64,000 nucleotides of DNA from Symsagittifera roscoffensis (lineage: Eukaryota > Xenacoelomorpha > Acoela > Convolutidae), in NCBI RefSeq assembly GCF_963678635.1, contig NC_087066.1, forward strand, positions 8,337,954 through 8,401,953, in the 5' to 3' direction. The first letter of the stretch is position 1; each line of letters begins with the position of its first letter. Shown here piece by piece: positions 53,131-64,000 of the stretch. Below the pieces are notes generated by a model, which ran no database searches, was not told the origin of the DNA, and saw only the letters and a list, made by a program, of their open reading frames with translations. The position numbers were made by a program, and so were the translations under genes.

Positions 53131-54961
53131 TCAAGTCGCAAAGATGGCGACAGTCTTATATCGTTTTTCCTTCTTGTGCCTTGCTTCTTAAGCTAGGGAA
53201 AGTATGAAAATGGAACATCGATCTTTGTTCGGTTTTATGAGAGAAACTTCAACTTTTTCATGGAACACTTTCATTGAATTATTTCATGGAAATTTCTGAT
53301 TGAATAGTTTAAACAGCGCCTATCAGAGCCCCGTGTATATGTTTGGTCCAGCGCAATCTATGACCAGGTGTGAATCCTGATCGGAGAAAAAAAACTTCTT
53401 TCTCTGTTCGCGTATATCGTAGAAAAAAAAATTTCACTTTTCCCCAATTTCTTTAATCAAGAGTCTGGTCTAGTATAAATGTCACGTACCCTTAGTCTGT
53501 AAGGATATTTGCGAATCTCCAAATCACAGATTTTTTTTCTATGTTTTGCTTAGGTACTCGTTTTGTTTTGTTTTAACCAAAAAAACTTTTGTATCTCTCA
53601 AATTAGAAAAACTGGTTAAATGCGGTTTCACTAGCTTGACTAATTTAATTCAGTTGTCAATTTAGGATAATTCAATATCATCTTGCGGTTTCTTTTTGCC
53701 CAATTTGAATTTTTTTAAATACACATTCAAAAGTTTTAGTGTTGATTGATTTGAAAATACATCAGTATCCTTATTGGACATCTCTCAAAAGCTTTTCAAA
53801 TGAACCAAAATGTTTTGCCAAAGACAACAAACTGTTTTGCCTCACCGCAGGAGCTTGAGCTGAACATCTCTACAGACATCGTTTTGCTATCTTTGAATTA
53901 TTCTTCTTTTTTTTTTAAAAGTTTGAAAAAGGTTTAAAATCAGCTTTTTTTTTGCACTTTCAACGTGTTTGGCATAGATGGCAACACGAGTGACTTTTGA
54001 ACAGTACATAACAGTTCAAATCCAGATGTGACTAGTTTAGAACGCTGTTATTTTAGGGAGATGTAGGCGTGAGGTTAGCATCAGGTACAAACAGCAGAAA
54101 GCAAAGAACTCTGGAACTACCTGGCGCCACGACTAGTTGATCCGATTTTCCAAGAAAGTGAGGAATACATACATACATGCTTGGAGTGATTTTTAATTCG
54201 GACCAATCACTGCAAAAAAGATGTAAACATCGGATCAAACCAAACTTACGTTTTTCTAAGCGATTGAGCAACTCACTGTCCAAAATTTGCTTTGAGCCTG
54301 AATAAGCTGATCGCTTTATTCTCATATATTTGATGTTTGAAACCCAAATTTGGAATTTCATCAAATTTTTACCTAGCAAAAAATTGTAGAAACTGAAAAA
54401 ACAGTCAAAACATTCAGAGTTTTGTCCTGACATTCAGAGCTTTGCCGCATTAGTGAATAAACGATATGTGTTATCTGTATATTAATGATCCATCCGTTAA
54501 TTACTCACGAAATGAATTGAAGTTTAGCACGGAATTTTTTTAACAAACACTTTTACAGCAAATTTTATCGAAACGATCAATGATCTTGCCTGTACTGAAA
54601 AACTATGAGTTAAACCTATTTTAATTTAAAAATTTTGTATATCAAACCAAGTTAGAATGCGATTGCTCTAAACTTAAAACAACCTTTGTGAAAAACATCG
54701 TAATTTATTGAATCGTATTCAGGGAACACAGCAAACTTTAAATCTGCTTAATTCTTATCAAATCAAGAAAAATTCTGATCATATTACGACTCTGAAACAA
54801 TATTTGGATTCAAGAGTTATTTTCAAAATTTACGAACAACTTAGAATTTCGCTGTTAATAGAGAACTCTCCTATGAACAATCTTTCGAACGATCATTTTC
54901 CTCATACTAAACGCTTCGATCATTTTGGCTCTTGTTCTGGATTTTTTTTATAAGTGAGCCA
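53131..54961. other. Intergenic
   Basis: No gene recognised. The 126-codon minus-strand frame at 54053-54433 and the 81-codon frame at 54708 have no domain or splice support. Confidence 0.4.
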
Positions 54962-55285
54962 TATCGCTATTGCTACCCCCCTCCGAGATTCGACCCCCTG
55001 CCGACCCAAAGGATATCCATGTTTGGTGACGGACCTATAAGTTTTCTAAAGGCGCCTTAGGCGCCAATATATACTAATTTTGAGGGGGGAGCGCGCGCCA
55101 AAAAAAACCGCGATTTTTCGGTCAAAATTTTCCAAAAAGTGCTTAAAAAGGCGCAGAAAACTTGTCCAAAACAGGGTCTTTTTAGTGCTTTGGGAGAGCT
55201 CGGAAATTCACTTCGCTCGACCTTAAAAAAAGGTCGACAAAGTATTCGAACATTTTTTGAAAATCCCCCGACTCAATATTAGGTT
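54962..55285 (-). mobile_element. hAT-like MITE copy 4
   Basis: On the minus strand it shows the GGCAGGGGGTCGAATCTCGG block, a GGCGCCTAAGGCGCC palindrome, ATTTTGACCGAAAAATCGC and AGAGCTC...AAAAAGACCCTGTTTTGG, as in the other copies. Confidence 0.65.
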
Positions 55286-55324
55286 ATGATAGGTAGCAGC
55301 AGTTAATTAGATTTATTTTTCATT

Positions 55325-55920
55325 CTTCCCCGCCTCCAGTAAGCATCAATTTTCTGGAGTAAGGAGTGGTTTTAAAAAGTTGAATATGAAGACGTTGAAA
55401 ATGTTAGTCAGAGCCTAATTAATCAGTACGCATGCCTATTTTGCTAAGAATGCAACAACGTGAACAAAAGTTACTTTTAAAAAATCGCCGAAAACGGAAA
55501 ACGAGCTGTTGCCAAAATATTCAAAATGATTAGTTTGAATAATAACAGCACCACAAAAATCTGCCGTACACACCAAAAAAGTGGATTTGGATATAGCTAA
55601 ACTTGGTAGTCGGCGTTTTTCCGACACCCGTACAGAAGAGCGCCCGAGTTCAGTACCTTTTTAACGAGCAACCACGAGTTGGATCTACTGAACAATCGCC
55701 CACTCTTTAGTATCTACTTAAGAATTGCCACCCCTATTAATAAAATTGCGCTAGAGCTTTGTATTGAGAATTCTAATTTTGCTGCAATATGATTGGTCGA
55801 AAATGAGTTATTTTAATCTACTTAACAATTGCTTCCCCCCTTTCTTAAAAAAAGGGGGGCAATTGTTAAGTAGATCCCACGAGCTTTTAGTGTTATGGAT
55901 TTGGCCAAAAAAGGAACCTT
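55325..55920 (+). repeat. Dispersed repeat family Y, copy 2 (carries a nested MITE)
   Basis: Same family as 52780-53130, interrupted after ACGAGCAACCACGAG by the element at 55679-55876. The homology resumes at TTTAGTGTTATGGATTTGGCC. Confidence 0.55.
55679..55876. mobile_element. 198-bp hairpin MITE with CCACGAG target duplication
   Basis: Flanked by CCACGAG at 55672-55678 and 55877-55883. The ends are inverted (GATCTACTGAACAATCGCCC against GATCTACTTAACAATTGCCC). Two further internal copies of the same word occur at about 55710 and 55816, the latter forming a 60-bp near-perfect hairpin with the right end (55816-55875). Absent from the paralogous repeat at 52780-53130. Confidence 0.75.
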
Positions 55921-56263
55921 GCGACCAAGAAAATTGATGTTATTCCATCCCAGTTTAGTGGTGGATAACGACTCTGAAAGTTAGTAAAAGGCAGAAAGTT
56001 ATTAGGGCTGGTCAACCAAAAGTGGATCCATGAGGTGAATAGTACCGAAAGAGGTCGATTCTGTGAAGTGAGGGGTCGTCCTAGTTTATTTCCGACACAT
56101 CGCATCAATACAACTATCTTAATGATTACAAACGAGGTCAATTTGTTCTTGCAAAATATCGTCGCAAACTTCTTCGCTTGACGGGAAGTAAATTAAATTG
56201 TTGGATTTGAAGTCATTAAAATGTAAATTGCCTCTTCAGAAATTTGACTATAAAGCAGCTTGA

Positions 56264-56533
56264 TTATAATTGCATTTTTAGCTGGTTAAAATTGACTTGG
56301 CTCAGACAACACTCCTCAAATTCAGCTGACGTCACAAGAAAATATTTGTAACTGAAAAATACTGATTCAATTTCCGGACTCATACAAATTCGACCGTGAC
56401 GTGAAGATGAATTTTTCAAGGAAACGATCTCTTTGAACAAGTTTGTCGGGTTTCGATCAAAACGCAGCGAGAATTTTCGTCTTTTAGTGTTTTTAATGAA
56501 TCGGTAAAAGATGGCGCTGCTGAGAAATTGGAG
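56264..56533 (-). CDS. Candidate terminal exon of an unknown gene, 89 codons
   Basis: On the minus strand an acceptor TTAATATTTCAG precedes a frame starting LQFLSSAIFYRF. It continues with codon-like composition (IKNTKRRKFSLRFDRNP, then LKNSSSRHGRICMSPEIE) to a TAA at 56264. No upstream exon or homologue is identified, so it remains a prediction. Confidence 0.3.
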   Translation of the reverse strand, partial: LQFLSSAIFYRFIKNTKRRKFSLRFDRNPTNLFKEIVSLKNSSSRHGRICMSPEIESVFFSYKYFLVTSAEFEECCLSQVNFNQLKMQL

Positions 56534-56781
56534 CTGAAATATTAACATATAAGCAAGATTGGATTGTAATTGATTATAGTAAAAACAAAAAACAGAAGTC
56601 TGCGAAAACTCAATTGTATCAATATAGTATAACAGACTGCAAAAAGTGGGCTTCAATCAATTCTGAAAAAATGAAAATATTCAATTCAAGGTTGAGTAAT
56701 TCCATTATTTTTCTTCTTTTTTGCAATTTTTTAAAAGGGAATTTAGACAAACTATAGCTACAAGATGAACACAATTTTTAA

Positions 56782-57473
56782 TCGAACTTTCGTAGCGAAA
56801 GTCACGGAACATTTGTGCTCGGGTTGGTTTTTTTTCAGACAAATTTCGACTTTTACACTAGCCATTTTTGAAGGAAGTTTTTATATCATTCAAAAGGTAT
56901 TGTTGTCTTGAGCTTATATTGGAGAAAATATTTCACCTGTAATCATTTTTCGTAAAGTTATGGGGGTTGCAATTTTGGCCAACTTGGGACAATTAACGCG
57001 CGATATATTTCGCACTATTAACGCGTTAGCGGAGATTTAATACAACTTAGAAATCGTTCCAAGTTGGTTAAAGGAAGCGAACTTGCCATAATTGATTTGT
57101 TACTGGGAGTAAAATTTATCACTTTGTACTTTATATGTCGTGTGGGGGGATGATTTAAAAAAACTCAAAATTGATTAGAAAAAAAACATTTCATTTTCAT
57201 TACATTTAATTTTTCTATGTTTTTGCTGCTGCATAGACCTTAAAAGGCAGTCAGAAGACTCAGGGCTTCGCCCTGATACGAGCAGTCTTGTATAATTTTC
57301 AGTTTCAAAAATCATGAAGTTTTTTCCTTGTAAAAATTGTGCGGTTTAAAATCAATGTCAAATGAAAAGTTTGAAAAGTTCCAATTTCTCAGCCAGTATA
57401 TTTACACAACAGGTAAAAAAAACCCACCCCGAGCACAAATATTCCGTTACTTTCGTATCGAAAGTCGGAACAA
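56782..57473. mobile_element. Fold-back family copy (short right arm)
   Basis: The left arm (56782-57292) matches the left arm at 15552-16080 closely, including the hairpin TCAGGGCTTCGCCCTGA (57261-57277) and GAGCAGTCTTGT. On the right only the outer 65 bp of the inverted arm are present (57408-57473, ending TCGAAAGTCGGAACAA). Confidence 0.65.
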
Positions 57474-57892
57474 TATAAGGTCAAAATACCTCCCTAGAGA
57501 AAAAAATTTCACTCAGTGTCTTCCATTTCTTCAAAATTTACACGCTAAAAAGACTTTTCTAGTTGTCTTACAATTTCTGATTTGAATTTGGGCGTTCTAC
57601 GTTTGAGTTTTTTTTGCTGGACTTTTTCTGTTCTGAAAATTTAATTTATTTTGATTTTTTTTTCAACCCTGAAGTACTGTTTATAGTTCCAATGTCGAAG
57701 AAGTTCAGTCTTAGATTTTTAATCAAACAACTTGTTGATTCTTTATACCACGTGAAAGATATTATTGTCTTAAGTGCAATTAAAAATGTGATTTTTTTTT
57801 GTAAAATACTGAAGGTCTGACAGTTGCTAATTTGGAATATTTAACGCGGATTTTTTGAAATCTGATACAATAAGTCGTTATTTTATACATTA

Positions 57893-58857
57893 CCCGCATC
57901 CAAGTTTAGGCGTAAATAATCGATTATAACGGATTATTATGGTGATTTTTTGACAATTATAATCGATTATAATTACCAAAATTAGGTCCTTAAGGGATTT
58001 ATAATTGATTATAATCGTGATATTTTCCAAGAGATTATAATCTCTTATAATCGATTATAATTGATTACAGTTCTTACTAAAAACTCTTAAAATCAATTAT
58101 TATCGATTATAATCGATTATAATCTCTCATTTTGCCGAAATTTTGCGATATTCGAATTATATCTTATGGGTTATTAATTTTGTGTCAATAAGAAAATCTC
58201 TAAAAAAGACATCTCTTCAACACTTTGGCTCATCTGAACACAAAGTTTTACCACGAAACAAAATTTTCATAGAGATCCTTTCATATGAAGGGAAAGGTTC
58301 TCGCGGTATTAAATTTTCCGAATCAATCATGAGACTGAATTAATTTGCTGATGTTTTGGTGTTTAAAAAAGCTTAAAATATTCATCACAAAACAACCCTA
58401 ATGGGGAAGAACTGAAAAAAAAACTTATAAATTTTGAATCAATTGGAAAACTTTTAAAATATTTTTCTCATTTTTCATAAAAAACAATGTCCACAAAAAG
58501 CATAAAATATAAGCAATTTAGATGCAACTTCGAAGACAAAAATGGACAAACAAAAGGGATTATAATCAATTATAATCGATTATAATGGATTTTTGTGCAA
58601 AACTAATGAAATAGAAAATTGAATAAAAATAATGGATTATAATCAATTATAATCGATTATAATTTTATCGAAAAATAGACGAATAAAAAATCGATTATAA
58701 TCGATTATAATTGATTATAATTGATTATAATTTGATTTTAAAAAGAGTGATTATAATCAATTATTAATTGATTAAAATCGATTGTTTCTCAATTTTAGTG
58801 AGACTGGTACTAAAATTGTAATATAATCGATTATCAACGCTTGAAACTGGATGCGGG
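57893..58857 (+). mobile_element. TA-type MITE, copy 1 of the TCGATTATAATC family
   Basis: A 965-bp element flanked by TA on both sides. Inverted ends CCCGCATCCAAGTTTAGGCG and, on the other side, CGCTTGAAACTGGATGCGGG. The interior is packed with ATAATCGATTATAATC in both orientations, which is self-complementary. TA flanks and terminal repeats suggest a Tc1/mariner-like non-autonomous element. Confidence 0.7.
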
Positions 58858-61189
58858 TAAGTCGACTAACACTTTGATATCGCATAAAAACCAAGAGCTG
58901 TGAGTGTCGTCAAAGTCAAACTTAGTACACAATGAGTACTTGACCATAACTTGGAGAGAACAACAGAGTATAGGCAAAGAGTTGGCTACGAAATTTTGCT
59001 GATTTCTGACCATTCGAAATAATACAAAAAGAAGACTTTCTGTACCAAAAACTTTAAAATTACCAAGAAAACGGTTTTTAATTTAAGACTTTAGTCATTT
59101 AAATAATTATAGGAATAAAAGCGCATTTAAAAACGTTGCGTTTAATTTTCACTCACTCATTAACAAAAAAAAACAAACAGATAATTTAAAAAAGTTCATA
59201 AAACTGCCAACATAGCATTCATGATTCAATGAGAGAAAATAGTTTTTTTTCTGGGTGGTGCATAAAAAGCGTTGAGTAACTGTTGAACCTTAGCCCGCTT
59301 TTCCATCGTTTGCTTAAAACATCGTGTTTGTATCTGTCGCTTTCATAGTTTTATAAAAAGCTATTGCTTAGGTTTTTTTAAATTTTGATAATTTGTATGG
59401 TTTCATGCTCAATTTTTTCTATTGAAGCTGATTTATTAATCAATGTAAGAAACGACTTTCAATATTTTGTTGTTCCCCATTGAAAATGGGGAGGAGCTTT
59501 GTATTCGGGTGTGTTATAGTTTTTTTCGCGCAAAATCAGGTGCCACAAATAATCATCGGACTACCCCTCCTAGTCGCAATTCGAACCACACTGCAAAAAA
59601 AATCCCAAACAATTTTTTCAGTGTAGAGAGAAACCGATTTGACAATGTTGACTTTTTGTCTAATTTCAAGCTTGTAGACCAAGCGAGCAGGCGTATTTTT
59701 GCTTAATTTTTAGTTTTACTTGATAAATTTGTTTTTGGAGTTTTTATAGCTATTCAAGCAATCAATAAATCCAAAAACGTCTGTGATTTTTTAAAAATCT
59801 TTTGTTTTGTTTTTCTTGTCATTTTTCTTCAAAAACTGTTGTCCAATTTGCCTATGTTGTTTTAGCTGTCGAATAGGCCTAAATTCCTGTTTTTCTGTTA
59901 AGATCCTTTTATCACACCACTGAAAAAAAACTACACTAATTTGAAAAAAAAAACTTTGTTTTTTTTTAAGACTGTGGTTGGATCATTCTGCGCTACTTGC
60001 ACAGTAGCACAGTAACGGGCTATTCTGGTTTATGTTATTTTTTTGGTATTTTCGATTGCATAGTCCACGTTATAATTAAGGCGTTATCATCTTTTTTATT
60101 GCATCTAAACCCAAATTTTACCTTTCAGCTCAACAAACATTTCTTTATAATAATTGCTCAGTGGGTTAATTGGGTTATAGAAAATCAATTGTTATATAGA
60201 AATTATTTGCACAAAACGGATTCAAAAGGATTGTAAGGCAATCTTTGTCAGTATAATCTAACCTTTTGTCAACTAAGATGAGGGGTCTCACAGTTTTCCC
60301 TCCTCTTCTTCCAAGAACGCAACTGGTAAAGGAAAAGAATTCCTAGAATTAGGAAAAGATCTGAACAATCAGGGGTCCTACAGACGTACAAAATCCCCTC
60401 TTTCAAAAGAAATTAGATTACTTGTTAAGTGACCAAAGAAATTTAGCTTAAGCTAGCAGCAATAAATCGGCGGAGTCTTTGCTTGAAAATTGTTAATTGA
60501 GATTCAAAATTTCATCAAGGCATCAAAAAATCGAAACTCAGCCTCAAAATGTTGTATGCAGCTGAAAGCAAAACTTGCCGAAAAAAAAAGTTTTAGATTT
60601 TCTGCACTTCCAACGAAATCAGAGCTTCCGATTGAATTATTCTCTGCAATAATTCAATCCATGAATCATTCGATGATTCTGATCATGATCGAAATGTTCT
60701 ATGATAATTGCTTCTATAAGTTTGAACTCTTTTTCTTGCATTCAAATTTCAATCATACGATGCTGTGGTGTTTAATGCAAGCATCCGATATGTCAAACAT
60801 CCACTAGGTCAAAAATCCGAAACGAACTTACAGAATAGTTACGAAACTAAGCGACAAACACTGATTGGCACTCGTTATATCACCCGTATGGTTAAACGCA
60901 GGCAGTAAAGCAAGCGTTTGTTTTGTTGCAAATACTGCATTTCACACCTTTTTTTACACTTTTTTCTGATGCTAATTGTTGGTTGAAATTTATTACAAAA
61001 ATTCTAAACAGTCACAAAAAAACAAAGGAAGCCAGGATAGCCGGCTGCTGTGCAAGTAGCACAGAAAGTTCCGACAACAGTCTCAGAAAAAAAGTTTCGT
61101 CAAGGTAGTATCTTTTTTGTGCGTCGTGTATTTTTAGGGTTAGTGTTTTTTAGTGATTTAGTTTTGCATCCAAAGTTTTTTTTACCATG
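58858..61189. other. Intergenic, one repeat X copy inside
   Basis: 59477-59600 is a plus-strand copy of repeat family X (GGGGAGGAGCTTTGTATTCGGG, CAGGTGCCACAAATA). The 105-codon frame at 60490-60807 has no recognised domain. Nothing else is seen. Confidence 0.45.
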
Positions 61190-61495
61190 AAATTTCTAAA
61201 ACTAGTTCTTTTCTTACTAAAATTTTTGACACTAAATAGTTAACTTTCATTTATAACGAACGTTACTCGGTCAATTTACTCGCTCGAATTTTAACTAAAT
61301 CTCAAAATTTTTACAGCAGTTTTTCAAGACACAGGGAAGTTTTTTGGTTCGAATCACAGGCTGGAAAGGCTTTAATATGAAATATCACTCTACCCAGTCC
61401 GATTTCTATTTGTGATACCTGATGTTAAGTGGGGACAAAACTAAATCCTTAAAAAACGCTCGAAGTCAAAGTTTCTCCCATTTTCAAGGGTCGGA
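61190..61495 (-). repeat. Dispersed repeat family X, inverted copy
   Basis: Reverse complement of the family at 18493-18690: the inverse of CGAGTAACGTTCGTTATAAATG near 61250, the inverse of CAGGTATCACAAATA near 61415, and CCTTGAAAATGGGAGAAACTTTG at the other end. Confidence 0.5.
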
Positions 61496-61964
61496 GCAAT
61501 TTTTTTTATTTATGATCTCTGAGTCATTTGCAGTAGCTTGAATACAAGAACAATCGCTATTCAAGTTCAAAAACGTGACTCAAAGAAGCATGACTCAATT
61601 AAAACACCACAGAAGTAGAAATCAATTTTTTTTTTCGAAATTGTTATGATTTTCTTATTTAAACTCAAAGTCAAAACGTTTTAACAACCATTGCATTCTA
61701 TCGCACGTTTTTTCTGAATTACTTGATTTTAAGTCAAGCTAGAAGTTTCTCGAATCCAGTGCTCTAACCGCCTATGTTTGCTGAAAAGTTTTGACGTCAT
61801 TCTGAACAGTTTAACATACTTGGTCAAAAAGTTTCTTAATTCTCGAAAAATCGATGATGAATATTTAGTTATGTACTGCATCTATTATATTATCGCTACT
61901 CTTAGGGGAGAGCTACAGGGCTCTTTTTCCTTCATTCCTCAACTGCCAGTTTTTGTTCCGATTT

Positions 61965-62808
61965 TGAAAGAAAATGCAGAATATTTTTTATCCTTGGGGC
62001 AGTTTTTTCAGCCAAATTTTGATTTTTTAATTCAACATTTGTGACAAAATTTTTGTACACCATGCAAAAAATTTTACTTTCTTGAGCTCAAATTTTAATA
62101 TATATATTTAACGCGTTCAAAAGTGAAATGAGACGAGTCAATTTGTCCTAGTATTGGAAAACATGAAGCCGAAAAAAAACATCCCTTTGTAGTTTAGATT
62201 AACGTGTGGGGGATAAATTGAAAAAAAAAAATCCAAATATTTTGTCAATTTTCCAAGCAGAAAGTTTTTAAATTGACCCTAAAGTGCAGTGTGAACCTGC
62301 AAGACTTCGCCCCGATATACGAGCTGTCTTGTTTTTTTCTTCAGACATTATTCGACTGTTGAACTAGCCATTTTTGACGTTTTTTCATTCGAAAAGTATT
62401 TTTGTCCTGCTCTCAATATTAAAAAGATGTCTCACCTTTAATCAATTTTTGTAAATTTATCAGGGTTTGAAGATGAAGAGTTTGTCCAAATTGAGACCGT
62501 TAAAGCTCAATCATTTTTGGTGCTATTAAGGCGCAAGCGGAGAATTAATCAGTGATAGAAATTGCTCCAAATTGAATTGGGACATGCTAATAGGCCTTAT
62601 TTATACTTTACTATATGTGAAAAAGATCACTTGTACTTGTCATAGCGTGTGGGATGATTATTTTCAAAAATAAACAATCTCGAAAAAAATTCCATTTTTT
62701 TTCTTTGAAAATTTCATCTCGTTTTATAGACAAAGCTACTCAATGGAACTTAAGATGCAGTCAGAACATTCATTGCTTCGCCCTGGTACGAGCAGACTCT
62801 AGAAATTG
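61965..62808 (+). mobile_element. Two tandem diverged arms of the fold-back family
   Basis: The first arm (61965-62334) starts TTTGTTCCGATTTTGAAAG and ends CTTCGCCCCGATATACGAGCTGTCTTGT. The second (62335-62808) starts within the arm at TTCTTCAGACATTATTCGAC and ends GCTTCGCCCTGGTACGAGCAG. Both are more diverged than the copies at 15552 and 56782, and in direct rather than inverted order. Confidence 0.5.
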
Positions 62809-63164
62809 GCATGCTTACTAGTTAAGCTATGCCAAGCACTTTGGAATCATATACCTGACTTTGTTACATCAATCGTAACGACATAAAAATTATTGTTATG
62901 TGATGGTGGAGGAAAAAGAGTTAACTACTGTTTGAAATCATTTCACTAACTGTTTAGGATCAAAAACAAAAATGTTAGGTATTTTTCTGTAATTGTAATC
63001 CAGACAAATTAAACTTAGGCCACTTTCAAAGCACAATCTGTGATTTTTTTCTCGATTCGTGATTTTTGAGTTTTCATGACATTTCAAACTCAAACGAAAA
63101 TTGTTTTACAAAAACTTCAAAAATTGGATAAATTTTCAACATAAAAACTATTATTCATAGAACT

Positions 63165-63500
63165 CTATAAAATTTCCTCGAGGGAGGGGGGGATTTTCAA
63201 AAACAAATTCAAAAAAAAATTTTCAGGTCGACCAAAATTATTTTCTGAGCTCTCCGATATCACTACAATGACACCATTTTAACCAAGTTTTGCGCGCCGT
63301 AGGCAATTTTTTTTAAAAAAACGCAAAAAAAAAAGATGTTTTAGGTTCTTTTTGGAAAATTTTGACCAGAAAATCGCATTCCGTCAGCCAAAAATGGATA
63401 TCTCAAAATGGTTCAAAGGGGGGAACCTTTTGGTCGGTAGGGCGTCGAATCCCTGAGAATCCCTGGTGTATGTGTGTTTTTCTGTGTGTGTGTGGGGGGA
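63165..63500 (+). mobile_element. hAT-like MITE copy 5
   Basis: Starts near CCTCGAGGGAGGGGGGATTTTC and continues through GGTCGACC, GCGCGCCGTAGGC, TTTTGACCAGAAAATCGC and GTCAGCCAAAAATGGATATC to TTGGTCGGTAGGGCGTCGAATC. The extreme left CAGGGGCGGATC tip is missing. Confidence 0.6.
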
Positions 63501-64000
63501 GCCAGATAATCGTGTTCATAATATTTTGATGAACTGTTAAATGGTACTGTGGAATTTGTACGCCCAAACTGGGAATCCGTTTAGATAATTGAATTTAAAA
63601 AAAGACCATTCACAGACGAGAGGCAATTTTGAAGATTTGAGCAATTCACTTACAATCTTGTTCACTTGTTTTTAGTTGTTTTTGAGTTGAGCTTACACGT
63701 GGAAAACGAAGGCCAAATTGAATTTGCATTTCGTTTTTCAGTTAAGTGATACCCAGAGTAGGCCATAATCACCACTTATTCTACTTGAACCTACGAGAAG
63801 TGACAGGTAATTAACTGATAATGAACAACATTGACAGTGTCCAGTTTGAAAGTAGGAACAGAAATACTTCGAGAACAGGTAAAAGCGAATGACCTCTTTT
63901 TTGCAAGCTCAGTCTGCTGTAATATAGATTGTTTGAGCAAAAAAAAACTTCTTTTTTCATTATTTCGATTCTTTTTCTGCTAAATTGTTCCTCGATCGCT
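63501..64000. other. Intergenic
   Basis: No gene or repeat recognised. Confidence 0.4.

Noticed and set aside
57893-58857. CRISPR-like array of regularly repeated words
   Set aside because: The words are palindromic, unevenly spaced and without unique spacers, and the context is a eukaryotic MITE.

Overview
This window is AT-rich nuclear DNA from an animal. Genes are interrupted by GT-AG introns, intergenic stretches are long, and transposon remnants are dense (Ty3/gypsy, CR1-like LINE, MULE, several MITE families). Nothing looks bacterial: no operons of host genes, no rRNA, no convincing tRNA. It is probably an invertebrate, but I cannot name the phylum safely.

Layout. 1-13.6 kb: a decayed Ty3/gypsy pol fragment (160-700), a 0.9-kb terminal-repeat element inside an old duplicated repeat (2.8-4.6 kb), one short membrane-protein exon (4822-4944), and a nearly full-length but decayed LINE on the minus strand (6.1-10.7 kb). 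13.65-20.78 kb: a five-exon plus-strand gene for an 848-residue coiled-coil protein with repeated F-x2-W-L modules, resembling CCDC181/MAP9-type microtubule-associated proteins. Its second intron carries a fold-back element with about 530-bp inverted arms. 20,755-38,871: an 18,117-bp LTR retroelement in antisense orientation, with 409-bp LTRs differing by one visible base and a 4-bp target duplication CAAT. 39-46 kb: MITE copies, a broken MULE transposase, a G-rich minisatellite flanked by a direct duplication, and a 200-bp assembly gap. 47.4-48.9 kb: a class A GPCR whose coding region lies in one exon. 49-64 kb: mostly intergenic DNA with several recognisable MITE families and one possible minus-strand terminal exon (56,264-56,533).

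The most interesting object is the 18-kb element. On its sense (minus) strand it carries two small leader ORFs, a Gag-protease-reverse transcriptase frame without an AUG, an RNase H-integrase frame, three small ORFs (two strongly hydrophobic), a 378-codon frame without an AUG, an 872-residue envelope-like glycoprotein and a 601-residue protein of unknown type. Neighbouring frames touch or overlap by a few bases. The Gag frame begins directly after a stop codon and overlaps the preceding ORF by 26 nt in the +1 frame, at a TTT TAG shift-prone site. The catalytic core of reverse transcriptase is missing at a clean deletion junction, so this copy cannot replicate alone.

The element landed in the last coding exon of the coiled-coil gene, ten codons (including the stop) before the original end. 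The LTR now supplies five or six codons and a stop, so the host protein is predicted to keep almost its full length with a swapped C-terminus. The displaced original stop and poly(A) signal are still visible 18 kb downstream.
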